A DNA stretch of 64,000 nucleotides, from positions 2,108,001 through 2,172,000 of the forward strand of contig JAKNDB010000105.1 of the NCBI GenBank assembly GCA_024305405.1. Reading direction: 5' to 3'. The position numbers and the translations under genes are program-made. Under the pieces are notes generated by a model, which was not told the origin of the DNA, did not search any database, and saw only the letters and a list, made by a program, of their open reading frames with translations. This document shows, one piece after another, positions 25,641 through 37,559 of the stretch (the first letter of the stretch is position 1; the number at the start of each line of letters is the position of its first letter). The stretch is from Dirofilaria immitis (taxonomy: Eukaryota > Nematoda > Chromadorea > Rhabditida > Onchocercidae).

Positions 25641-28332
25641 ATAATTATGGAAGGGACTAAGCGCAGAACAAAGATACTGATCAACGAGGTATTGCTGGTA
25701 ATGCTGTCCCAACAATCGGAACTAAGCTTAGATCAGCGAGAATGATTAATTAGTAAAGCAGCTTCATACCAACATATGCCAATGCAGAAGTATAATTATC
25801 CTTCATTCGTTCATTATTCGGATTTTTGACTTTTTCTGAAGTTCTTATTTCATTCATTTTCTCAATGCTTTGCTTGAAAATATTTTATACTGTTGTAAAC
25901 GTTTCAAGATATATGACAAATTATTTGTATTTTTAAAGTAAAAAGGAAGCCAACATGAAACAGTGAAAATTTATAATTCCATATATGTTATATTCGCCAT
26001 ATATTTCAGGAAGCATACTAATTAATGCTGTCTAATAAGTTATAACGATTGAAAAAACATTATACGTTTTTCTGAACAGCAGATCCTTTCTGCAAACATA
26101 TTGAAGAAGGTATAGCAATTTAAATGTCAAAACTCAATATTAGAAATTTTTAGAATAATGTTGATATAATGTAATCACTGATCTATTGAATTTTAAAAAG
26201 GATTTCAAATTTTTTGTTGACTTGATCGGATGTTTTTCGATTTAAACTGATTAAAAATTAACCTCTTCATTTTTATATTTATTCATTATTTAATATCACA
26301 TCAACAGCAATGATTCAATATATTATACATCTTTTGAACAAAGAACTCAAGAAGTCACGATTTTCGGTGATCCAAACAGTTAGTTTAAATTATTTTCGAA
26401 CCGTCACATTCATTGATTTTTTTATGAAAAGCATTTCTCGCTTGCATTCTTCAAAGACCACTAGCATTTTAAAATTTGAAGTTAATTCTACATCCAAACT
26501 TGTGCTGAAGAAAAGCGATGCGGGTACAAGGTGCCACCGTTTGCGATCCATGTTCTCGATTCATATATTGATGAATTTGGTAATGTAGCATGTTCCGAAT
26601 GGATATTCAGAGTAGGACATGACACCACCACTATGTACCACCCATGAAAGTTACTAAAGACATCCTTACTCTCAAATTCTTACCGCGCACCTATATATAC
26701 CTATCTATTTGATTATTTCAACTTTCATTGCTTCCCTGTTTCTTTTAAACAATGAAATATTTGACCGATGTATTTTCCTTCGATCGGATACAACCAGTGA
26801 GAGAAAGAGAAGAAGGAAAAGCAATATGAAAATGAAAAGTTGTATGATACTTCAAGAAACAGAAATATGCGGGATTTTTTACTTCAATTCTTAATGTGAA
26901 TTCAAATATTTTCTCGACTTTATTCTTACTCTCTCCCTTATTTATGTGGATGTTAATGAACTTAAAGCAATATAATAGATTTCCTTTGGGATGACGCTCA
27001 TCTTATCGTTGTCGTCATAAGCACAGAGGTTAGATGCTAGAGTGAGCTGCAGACCAGATGTTAGAGTAAGCTGCAGATGTACCTAAAATCGTTCGGAGCC
27101 TGGAACGACATCCAGAGAGGGGAAAAAGGGCAAGGAAAAGAAGTACGAACAAGGATAGGTCATCGTATACGAGAACAACTGGCACTGGTCACCATACGAT
27201 ACTCGCTGCATTCCTGCAATCTCGGGGTCATTCTGCACTTTGCTTATTCCATTAATTATTCAGATTCTTCGTCACATTCTCTCTCTTCCTCACACGCGAG
27301 CTATCAATATTTCCTGTAATCAATGAAAAGAAAACGAATTAATCAGAAAGCAGTAATCAGTTACCTAAGCGTTCCTCGCCAAGCATCGTCACATTTGAAG
27401 GAGATGAGTGCGCAATGCATAATGAAAAATTTTTGCTACACCACTGTAATTTTTACTACGAAACTTCTGATGAGGGACTTACCTGTTTTATAATGTCCAA
27501 GTGGATAGGGTAATTATTCTAAACAGATGAACTTTTCTAGCATGCAGTGCCATCCTTCACCCTTTAAATGATTCGATATATAAAATAAACTTTAAGTCTT
27601 TTGCTATACAGTTGCGATTGAAGTTCAGATGGAATATCAATAGTTGGAGAATTATAATATATTCTGAATCAATTTATCAAGTATTCCAGCAGGTATGCAA
27701 AATGTCAATTAGCATATTTCCTTTCCTTGTGCATGCTTTTCACTTTTTTTTGACCCTTCGCTATCATATTTCCATTAATTCTCTGTTTTTAGCCCATTTT
27801 CATCCTCATGTTCTTTTGCTCATTTTTTGTGTCATATTCGATATTCTGGATGCTTCTAGAGAAACATCTATCACAAATTTTGGATAGCGATGTGAACCAA
27901 ACCTTCATGATTGAATGTTATGAACACTTGAAATGCGCATCCTCTCCATACTTGATGAACCCCACCACGACTTTACCTTTATTATCTGTGTGTTTTACAT
28001 CAGAGGTTGTATGCATAAATGCCAGAAAATCCATCAACATCTCAATGGTAATACTCGATCTCACTGAAACAAATTTCAAGCCAGGCATACAGCATGACTC
28101 TGCATGTGATGGCATTTAAAAAATGAAAAAATATTAGAACGGAAATATTCCATGCTGTTTGAAACATCGATCGTATCTTAATACTTTGAGACACATGTGG
28201 CCTGAAATGATCATTGAAAAGTACGCGTTGTTCTGTACGTAATCGAACTTCTTTTCCGACAAATCTGAAAGACCATGTTGAAGGATACAATATTATTATG
28301 AGATAGAGGAGCAAAAAGAGGAAGGAAATCAT
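25641..28332. other. Intergenic upstream of the acid phosphatase
   Basis: Presumed promoter and distal region. 26990-27300 is less AT-rich and contains a short imperfect duplication near 27031-27078 (GTTAGATGCTAGAGTGAGCT versus GTTAGAGTAAGCTGCAG). No exon chain with family motifs was found. The 3' end contains the two-strand open region described separately. Confidence 0.4.
28042..28332 (-). other. Candidate small secreted-protein frame (uncertain)
   Basis: The minus ATG at 28332 starts a strong hydrophobic leader (MISFLFLLLYLIIILYPS) and the frame continues to TAA at 28042, 96 codons. An overlapping minus frame, possibly spliced at the CACATGCAG acceptor, carries a CC pair (ESCCMPGLKFVSV). 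The plus strand is also open across 27808-28119. With three overlapping open frames and no known domain, at most one is coding. I could not settle which. Confidence 0.25.
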
Positions 28333-28462
28333 CTCGTGAATGTTCGCTGTTTACATAAGTCTCGAGATGGTCCCTGCCATCTGTCTATTTGCATTCAAAT
28401 CGAATTTCATCCGGAATTCGCGATAAGTCTAAATAGCGCCCGCCCACTCATTACTCTCGTAT

Positions 28463-28478
28463 CGTTGTTGTTATTACT

Positions 28479-28513
<35 letters not shown>

Positions 28514-28527
28514 CGTCGTCGTTGTCG
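28463..28527. repeat. TTG/TCG trinucleotide microsatellite
   Basis: An almost pure (TTG)n run turns into TCG/TTG units at its 3' end. It lies in a distinctly GC-richer stretch (about 28340-28760) that looks like promoter or 5' UTR sequence rather than coding DNA. The poly-Leu frame across it is a consequence of the repeat. Confidence 0.85.
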
Positions 28528-28777
28528 TCTGCATCAGCAGCATGGCACGCACTGGCTCTGCAATATCAATCGTAATAGTAGCAGTGGTAGTACTACTTCG
28601 CGTGGAGGAAGGCTGAATTGTGCTGCGGGAGGGTGGACATAATCCGATGACGGCATAGTCTGCTGAATGTTGGATGTTATCGTCGTCACTGTAGACACTT
28701 TCTTCGCCCTGTTTCCTCCTTCCCGCTCACTCTCTCTCGCCGGTACGCATTCAGTAGTCTTCATTCTCTCTTCCTGT

Positions 28778-29554
28778 CATTCATTCATTCATTCATTCAT
28801 TCAATACATTCATTCATTCATTCAATTCATTCATTCATTCCATTCATTCATTCAATTCATTCATTCATTCCATTCATTCATTCAATTCATTCATTCATTC
28901 CATTCATTCAATTCATTCAATTCATTCATTCAATACATTCATTCATTCATTCAATTAATTCATTCATTCCATTCATTCATTCAATTCATTCATTCATTCC
29001 ATTCATTCATTCCATTCATTCAATTCATTCAATTCATTCATTCATTCATTCAATACATTCATTCATTCATTCAATTCATTCATTCATTCCATTCATTCAT
29101 TCAATTCATTCATTCAATTCATTCATTCATTCATTCCATTCATTCATTCCATTCATTCATTCCATTCATTCAATTCATTCCATTCATTCATTCAATTCAT
29201 TCATTCATTCAATTCATTCATTCATTCATTCAATTCATTCATTCAATTCATTCATTCAATTCATTCATTCAATTCATTCATTCAATTCATTCATTCATTC
29301 ATTCATTCATTCATTCAATTCATTCATTCCATTCATTCATTCATTCATTCCATTCATTCATTCATTCATTCATTCCATTCATTCATTCATTCCATTCATT
29401 CCATTCCATTCCATTCCATTCCATTCCATTCCATTCCATTCCATTTCATTCCATTCCATTTCATTCCATTCCATTCCATTTCATTCCATTCCATTCCATT
29501 TCCATTTCATTCCATTCCATTCCATTTCATTCCATTCCATTCCATTCATTCCAT
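28778..29554. repeat. CATT-based satellite array changing to CCATT
   Basis: About 777 bp of CATT tetramers, broken at irregular intervals by AATT, CCATT or ATACATT steps. The last 160 bp or so (from about 29390) are nearly pure CCATT pentamers with occasional TTTCATT. Blocks of about 30-45 bp recur (four CATTs, then an interruption), suggesting a higher-order unit. The 296-codon plus frame of His/Ser/Phe/Ile is an artefact of 4- and 5-mer periodicity. Confidence 0.95.
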
Positions 29555-32500
29555 TGATCCATAAGTTTATTTCCATATGCTCTTAAATTATGAGTATTTA
29601 GCTGAGCTGATGAGTTTGAATTAAATCTCTGCTTCATTTGTAGACATGTTCTTGTCCATTGTATAGCTTTGACCTTCCATGTTCAATTTATTTATGTATT
29701 GTACTATCCTTTTATAAAATTTTATTCCATCCGCTCAAACTTTCCACTTTCTTACCCTGCTTCAAAAATTCACTTCCGATAACAAAAAGACTTAATATTA
29801 TCATCTAAACCAATTAAGGAAATTATCGGAAACAAAAACATTTTTTTATCTTTGAAGTCGAATATCTCAAGCCTGTCGTTTTATTAAAATTGAAATAGCT
29901 GAAAAATTTTCTCTTCACTTCAACATTAAATTAGGTTTTGCAACTTTTAAGCAAGCAGATAACTAAAATACATATTAATAGGTACATGTTATTATGAATC
30001 CCGTGAATTGCTTGCTGTCCGGCTGCACATCCATAAGGAAAGCAGTTCGTTGAATTCATCGCATTTTGTACTTGTTTTAATAGTCTACCAACATTTTGCA
30101 CTTTTTGTGACCTCTCGAAAACTACTTTATTGTTGTTTACCTAGTTATCAATATATTGTCATTGATCTTTTTCATTTGTACATAATTACAAAGATATTAT
30201 TCCTGCCTGGGTTGTTCAACATTACTTATATCAACGCTACTTTTTGTTCTCATTGCAGAAATTCATCTTTTTTTAATTTGAAAATAAATGCTATAAAAGT
30301 TTTCAGAAGCACGTCACATGCATATGTACGCGCAGCACTGCCATTTTGTACTAAGCGAGTTTGTTCTGAATTTCTTGTTGTTACTTGTCCTAGTAGCTTC
30401 TTAGCTGTGTACTTTTCATGAATTTTCTGGGAAAAAAAAACGATGTACAGTATTTATATTCGATTACTAGAAGTAGAACTTTTCATATTGTTACATTTTT
30501 CAGGAGAACAAAGGCAGGAACACATTGAAGTGTCGGGCCTATCAATAGCAGTAGATGTATATAGCAATGTAAAGATCAGAGATCTGAAGTTTTTCAGTCC
30601 CTGATCCAGTTGCTGTTTTGAAAGGTTACTCCACATTGCTTCACTTCATTTTTTTGAAAATATAATTCATATTTAGTGAAAACAGTTATTGATTAATTAT
30701 CGATAAATTCAAATGCTTTCACTAAATTAAAACTGAAGTTGCTTCATTAGTTCTAAATAGTATAAACGATTTTTTCTTGTTACTAATCCAGCTTGTGTTG
30801 ATCAGTATCACTGGTCTTTCATCTATGTTTGCTTTCTTTTCGGAAGTTAACTAAAAGCCGTGATTAGAATTAATATTTGGACATTCCTTGGGATAGTAAT
30901 AAAATGTGAAACGAAAATTCTATCTGAAAACTTTAACTAAGCAAATATACTTTAGGATTTTTCCAGTAGTTTTAGAAAGTTTCATTCTTCAGCAAAGGTA
31001 AGATATTGAGCAAAAAAGATACTGGGAAATGAATATTACAAATAAATGAACCTAAGTTCTATAATCATGCTTTTGAAGAATTTTGACATGCAATTTTTTT
31101 TAGGTATACTTGAGTCACTACTGGAGTAATTGCATTTCTTCTAATTAATTAAATGAATAAAGAAATGTAATTTCAATCTTTCCGAACTATAACCCGCTGT
31201 GCTTTCAATATTTTGAAGCAACTTTTTATTTTCAGAATATTTAAACAGTGTAGTAAAAATCTGAACTTTCATTTCAGGCTTTTTCCCAAACTTTGTGGTA
31301 ATCTTGTGCCTCTAGGTCCTGTTAATCGCCGAGGCCGAGAAATATAACGAATCAGTGCTTGATGTATTGATATCAATATAAGTGCAAGAACGGTTTCGAC
31401 ATATAATGATGAATGCTGTGGCGATTTCAGGTCATTCATTACCTGATGGAAACGACTTGTTTTCACCTGTTATGAATTTAATATATCTGCCGTAAATACA
31501 TTAGATTCTTTGTATTTCAATAGGTCTTTTGGTTTTTGCTAAATTGCTTTTTAAGCATGTGATGCAGGATATCTGCATAGGCACATTATATTCCAGTTTG
31601 CATTACTGTTTGTAACATGATACTCAAATAGATGGCGTGTCGTCATTATTTGTTTTATAACTCTAACTTGCTCGAAGATAGAGGATGATGTATAATGTTT
31701 TATGAAGTTCATTGACCAAAATATGCAAATTTTTGCTTAGTTTTATCTGAAATATATTTTTCATGTAAGCTAATTTGATATCAAAAACATGAGCGACTGT
31801 TTGTTTTTGCCTTCATTTCGACTAACACTGGCGAAGTAGATGCTGAGTATATTTCTAGTATTGAAATAGATAATGAATTATTTTATACTTTAGTTTAGTC
31901 CATTTTGCTGATATTTTAAACAATATTTACCGATTTCTTTTTGTGATATCTCCATTGTTTATTTTATCAAGATTTAGGACGGAAAGTCAAAATATGCAAA
32001 TTCTTATATATGTTCCTTTTAATTGGTTGTCTTTCAATATATATGTCTTTCAACTTCACGTTTTCAAAAGTACCATTTACTTCCAACGGATATGTTTCCA
32101 GTTTTTTGCCTAATTTCAAATTAACAAATACTTATTTTCTCCTTTCTGTTCTTTCTATTTTTTAATTTTTTGAGCGAAAATTGAACGGCCGCTCATCCAC
32201 CAGTGTAAACGGGTTCACATAAGTTGGTCCTGGAGAGGTGCGTTGCTGTCCGGAGAATTTAGAGGAATGATTATTTAGAAATGATATTACCTGAAGCTGA
32301 CAGCGTAGGTTTGGTTTTGATGTTAGTTTTCAGTATACTTTTCAAAATTCTCCGTGGTTGAAGTTCCAGAAACATATTTTAGAGTTTTTTCTGATGAATT
32401 CACTGGTAATAGATTTCTGGGACAACACAAATCTGGGACCTAGGTGGGGTGGTCGGCCATTCGATTGTATTTCCAGTTCTTTAGATTCTGTTAAAATTTT

Positions 32501-34637
32501 CGCATTTCTTATCAACTCCCATTCACCATATTCTGCTCTGATTATATTTCATTTAGTTGGCCAAATTCTTTCACATTAACTTTTTCATGTGCATTTCCCT
32601 CGCTTGCAATAAACTGTCGGACTTAAGAAGGTAATTTTCTCTGTTGTTTTACAAGAGAGAAAATTATTTTCTTTGAAGGAAGTACTTTGAACTCATCGTT
32701 AAAAAATGTCCCAAAACTTATGCATTCATCCAAGTCTTTTTGGATATAAGGGTTTGGCCGGCAATGCTTGCTTTTTTATGAATTTAGATGAAAAAATGCA
32801 TTTCTTCATCTACTATTTTTTTTTGTTGAACTTCACCATTTATAGTACAATACGCAACATCGAATACTTCCTGATGCGTTTTGTTTTTTCCCTAAAGGCA
32901 ATATTCTTGCACATACCAAGGACCAGCAATCAGTTCTTCCTTTCTTTTTTCTTTTGAAGCATTTCTGTTTCGCATCAATTTTCGTTAATGAAGATCAAGG
33001 GAACTTCGCTTTTGGAGAGATTCTGCCATGAAACTTGGGGATTTGCTAGAAAAAATCTGATTATTTTACCCGATAATACTTGCATTTTTTTCCATCTTCT
33101 TGAACTTCTGCATCATTTCTAATCCCGTTTCGATTAATTCGTTTTTACATCTACCAATCAGCAATCACTGCCACAGGCTTCTGTACATTATTGCTTTCAT
33201 AAATTAAGTTCATTTTTCTCATTTTATTAAAAACTACATCCGGATTTCAAGTAAAGATTTGTGTTGTCATTTCTTCATATTTCGCAATGATCACCATAAC
33301 GGCACCGAGAGTTAAAGGTATTAAAGTTCTTCACTACGAAATATTATATTGGGAAATTTATAAGAAATAATGACTATTATAAACTCTGCGTAAAAGCATT
33401 TTAGAATCATTAGAAAATCATTTGTAGGTTTGCAACAACTGTATGAAAATGATACATAGCAAGAATTGCCATTAAAAATATGAGATTCCACGCAAATATT
33501 TACAAACAGAACAAGTATTTTAGCATATTACATAAATATTTTAGCATTTTTCGGCTGTTCCATAAAGTTGTTGTAGAAGCAGGGAAAGATTTCTCACTAT
33601 GAAAATATATAAGCCCACAATTGTACTTCAATTTATGAACTACCCCTCGCAAGCCTAACACTGCGACATGAATATTCCCCAATCCCAGAAAAATCCTTAT
33701 TAATCTAAGTTTCTATTCCAGAATGCGCTAGCACTTCCATCGCAGAAGTTCAAATTATGTAATATGCAAGAACAGAACTAGTTTCTGCGTACTGCACCCT
33801 TCCATTTGGAAGTTCACTAGAGATCAAAAAAATTGTGACTATACATTCTAAATTTAAAAGAAAAAGAAGTCCCAATATATCGCAGTAAATTTCGAAGCCA
33901 AACAATGTAAGCAGAGACAACAATTACAAACTAAATTTTTGGTTATAAGAACCGAACAACCAACTTTGTTCAAACTTTTGGATCGGATCTCAACTGAGTG
34001 GTTTAGCATATCCACATCTTAGTGATGTATGTTTCAACACACCGGGACTTTATAATAAAGGACTTATTCGATAAAAAAACGGAACCTATAAAAAGTGACG
34101 GTGAATCAGCAATTATTTTGCAAAGGAGCTCATGTAAAACATGTTCTGTGTGTGATAAAATATGGAAAACTGTTTCATATTTTCTGAAGCATGGACTTTC
34201 TGGAAAATAAGCAAGACTTACGTCCTAAGCATTACTTAACAGCAATACCTCAAAATCAATTACGTAAGCCACTGTTTTGAGACGAAATCAAATAGAGAAA
34301 TATTTGAAGCAAATTCTTATCACTTATGTTTAAACAATCACAATAATAAACTAATGTTATCCTCGCTACTTTCTTTCAATATTTATGTTTTCAATTTTAG
34401 TAGTTCCTAAAAAAATTTTCCATACTTTTCATACCTCTGCACTGAAAACGCAGGTACTTTTACGATGATAGACATAAAAGTAGTGGAGCAAGAACAGAGC
34501 AAGTACATCAAAAAGTTAAAAAAGGCTTGCTGAATTTCGGTCGTAAAAAAAAATCGAATACAAGATTTTGAGAATATTTTAAATGTTCATACAATAAACA
34601 AGCAACAAATTATGCATCTATACTATAATGAATGAAA
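29555..34637. other. Intergenic, about 5 kb, mostly without support for genes
   Basis: AT-rich. The only splice-flanked coding-like piece is minus 31269-31469, listed separately. Frames at plus 32358-32957 and plus 34022-34210 have somewhat protein-like composition but no splice partners. They may be decayed mobile-element sequence; no RT, transposase or integrase motif could be read. Confidence 0.35.
31269..31469 (-). other. Candidate terminal exon of an unknown minus-strand gene
   Basis: After an ATAACAG acceptor the frame runs about 66 codons to TGA. It begins VKTSRFHQVMNDLKSPQ, then has a hydrophobic stretch (VLALILISIHQALI) and a basic tail (RPRRLTGPRGTRLPQ). The composition is protein-like, but no upstream exon in matching phase was identified. 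No family recognised. Confidence 0.3.
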
Positions 34638-34818
34638 TCATAAAAGTTTCAGTTCGCCGGTAACTATATCAACTAAATGAGTTGGACCAAAAATGCCAAG
34701 AACAGTTCGTGAGCCAACAGGAATTTGTGTACGGCCAGCATCAGACACAATGTAAGCAAATAAACCCTGAAAATGAAACAACCTAAATTTGCGACAAATC
34801 AAAAGAGATATGTGAGAA

Positions 34819-34875
<57 letters not shown>

Positions 34876-37539
34876 AAGCAAATATAGCTCAAATATCAGC
34901 TTGAAGCAGTGTACAACATCTAATATGGAACTATGTGCATCAAGTCTATTAAAAATTGTACCATACAATATAAATTACACTAATAAGCAAATCTGACAAT
35001 TTTATTAGAACTGTAACTTTCATGAACAAAAGGAATGATACTCAACGCCGAAGCACATTTTGGTTATCTGTCACAAGTTTGACAGTCATGAATTTTAGCC
35101 ACTGAAAAAATCAAAACGTATCGGTATTTTCTTATATGATCCCTTAGTCTCTAATTTCTTAACAAATTTTGAATAGCAAAGTTTATAATTACCGAGTCTT
35201 TGGCTTGTTTGAAAAGATCTAGAAGCATTTCAGTGCTATGACCTTTAACAACCACTTTCATTTCTCCTGACATCCTCCAAGCATCCAATGCATGTTGCCC
35301 CTGAAACGAATAATTTAAGTTATCATACGATTACTGAAATATGAAGAAATATAATAGACAATTTCAAAACTTCCTTTGACACAATTCATTTAAAAGCATA
35401 TTATATAAAAATAATTACTAACATCTTCACTTCTCTGCACAAGCCGATAAACATTAAGTGTTGCATGACCGACTTGAGCAGCCAACTTTCCCGCTCCCAT
35501 TTTAAGGCTCATATTAACAACAAACACCATTTTATACTGCCTATTTATGACACTTGTAGAATGGGTTCCTGGAATAATAATATTTTCAAAGACTTTCAGC
35601 AGGAACATGACTCTATGCATACTGAAAGAGATAAAGGATTACCAACATTTAGCATATTACTGCGTGGTAGAAAAAGTCTTGATGATTAGCCGAATATGCG
35701 AATACGGAATAAATTGTATCAAAACTTTTTATTTCTATTTACGTCTCCATTTATTACGCGTCTGATAGAAGGGAATAAAAAACAAATGGAATAACAAACC
35801 GCCCATTGGATTTTGTTCTTCGTCCGATTCAAAATCACTTTCGTTGCTATGTTCTAAGATCCAATTTATGGCTGCTTCAGCGCCACCAATTTCTGGGAAT
35901 ATAATTTATGTGTAATTTAAAAAAAAAAATGAAATTAAAAAAATAAACTCCCATTCGGTTCAAATAATATTGAATGGAAGAAATGTCATTTAAAATATAA
36001 ATTCTGTACAGGAAGCACATACTTGAGAATCCACATGCCTATGCCACATGATTTTTTTGACTTTCGAACGTGAAACTGATTATTTATTAATAAGCAAAAA
36101 ACGGTGAAACCAAATACCTTTCGTTTTTAATATAGCTAACACAGCAATAGCTTCTTCAAATCCTAACTGTAATATTTCAGCTAGCAAAACAGGATCGACA
36201 AGGTCTTCCTTATTTTCTGGATCGGCAGGATGCGAACAACTGGTACTAGCGACCAAGACCTGCGCCAGTGAAATATCAGGGTCTAATGGATTTGATGTCA
36301 CTAAAACAGTATTTCGAGATATATCACTAAAACATAAATCGAACATGAATAGTGTCTTTTATTTAGATAACATGAGCTCAAATGCGGATGTTACATATTA
36401 CTTCTTGTCGATTGTTTCATAGCATTCAAGATAAATTTTTCCACGATATTCGTTGCAATTAAATATAAAAAACTATAACAAAATTAATGTTGATGAGCTA
36501 CAATATTATTTCCACAATTAATCAAATAGATTTTACTGAATTACCCAGTTGAGATGATTCAGCTGTTGTATATAGAATTTCCTGATTGAAATCTGGAACT
36601 GCAGGTACATAAAAGGGTTGACTAGGCACGGCAGTCTCAATAAGAGATATAGAAGAACTTGCTGGGTCTAACACAGATTGTGTTAATTGACCGTGACTTG
36701 TGGGTGCGGAAGATGACGGAGTACTTGTTTGACGATCAATAGTAGGATCGGCAATGATTTGAATGTTTATTCTTTCTGAAAGGTAATTTATCAAAAACAT
36801 CTCATTGAATTCAGGACGAATCTAAAATTTTGTTTATAACGAATTGTTAAAATTATGAAGGTTTGAGAAAAAATATACCGTTTGTGGAAACATGTGGGAA
36901 GTCCGATCCTGAAGGAGATGAAATTACAGGAGTTCGCTCACTACCCCGAACAGCTTCCCTACTTGTATTTGGAAAGCCAGGCGGGGTGGAGGTGCTTCGC
37001 TAAAATCACCAGCCGAACTTACTCTGTGATCAGTTGTTGGTATGCTGCAAAAATGGCAATTTCACAAAAACAAGTAAAATTGCAAATAAATATATTCAAG
37101 ATTTCGTAATGGCAATTATGGCTATGAGAATAGTGAATGCAAATCGTACTTTGCAAATTCATGTTTTTCTATCTCATCTTTTTAAATGAAAATTTAATAA
37201 TACGGATGAAAGTTTGCATTCTGTTGTAAATCAATTGAATTCTATTATGAATTGTTGGTCGTAGTTCCAAAACCAAAATTTCGAAGATTATGCTAATTTA
37301 AATTGAATGAAACTGTTTGCAAAGGAATGCTTTTAACATGAAAATGATTGAAATCCATTGTATCAATAATAGTGAATAGTGAATAAAGAGATATATTGCC
37401 AATCAATTATTATAAATGCAACCAAACAAATCATGAATTTAAAATGCAACGCATTTTAGAGAAATTTAAATCGACTTAATGATTTTTCAAAAGCAAAAAC
37501 TAACCTCTGGAAGTATTCGTCTGGAAGCTCGTCTGACAT
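34638..37539 (-). CDS. UBA-domain peptidyl-tRNA hydrolase, PTH2 family
   Basis: Exons: 37539-37505, 36994-36879, 36775-36545, 36300-36118, 35892-35800, 35568-35423, 35300-35193, 34766-34638 (TGA). This makes 346 residues with all phases consistent. Residues 12-130 are Ser/Thr/Pro-rich. A UBA-like fold lies at about 160-203 ([20 protein letters not shown] … [13 protein letters not shown]). From about 230 the C-terminus is the full PTH2 domain: [23 protein letters not shown], then [20 protein letters not shown] and terminal GELKLL. PTH2 enzymes cleave peptidyl-tRNA released from stalled ribosomes. The UBA suggests coupling to ubiquitin (inference). The membrane anchor of mammalian PTRH2 is absent. 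The ATG lies directly on a TTTAG acceptor, 17 bp after the COX16 stop, so it is probably trans-spliced. The exon 2 start is ambiguous: 36994, or 37044 with a 23-nt gap. Confidence 0.92.
34820..34873. repeat. (TA)n microsatellite in the last PTH2 intron
   Basis: A pure TA dinucleotide run of about 54 bp, some 55 bp upstream (in gene orientation) of the last-exon acceptor. Short frames of alternating Tyr/Ile across it are artefacts. Confidence 0.95.
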
Positions 37540-37559
37540 CTAAATATCAGTTTACTTTA
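37537..37559 (-). promoter_or_regulatory. Intercistronic junction of COX16/PTH2 with trans-splice acceptor
   Basis: Between the COX16 TAA (37559-37557) and the PTH2 ATG (37539-37537) lie only 17 bp, ending ATATTTAG immediately before the ATG. A separate promoter cannot fit. In nematodes such junctions are resolved by cleavage/polyadenylation plus spliced-leader addition at the acceptor. The unusually short gap resembles the rare operons of C. elegans without the usual roughly 100-bp spacer. Confidence 0.75.

Noticed and set aside
28336..28575. Frame with a poly-Leu tract
   Set aside because: The Leu run is the (TTG)n microsatellite. The flanks show no homology or splice signals.
28667..29557. 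296-codon His/Ser/Phe/Ile frame
   Set aside because: It is the direct translation of CATT/CCATT repeats. Period-4 and period-5 repeats without stops always give such frames. No splice or start context.
32220..32957. Retroelement remnant
   Set aside because: Composition is slightly unusual and frames are open, but no catalytic motif, LTR or target-site duplication could be read, so it is not called.
34638..34968. Tyr/Ile-alternating minus frames
   Set aside because: They are produced by the (TA)n microsatellite joined to the last PTH2 exon.
35465..35765. Two plus frames over 35465-35765
   Set aside because: They are antisense to PTH2 exon 6 and its introns. The PTH2 motifs decide the strand.
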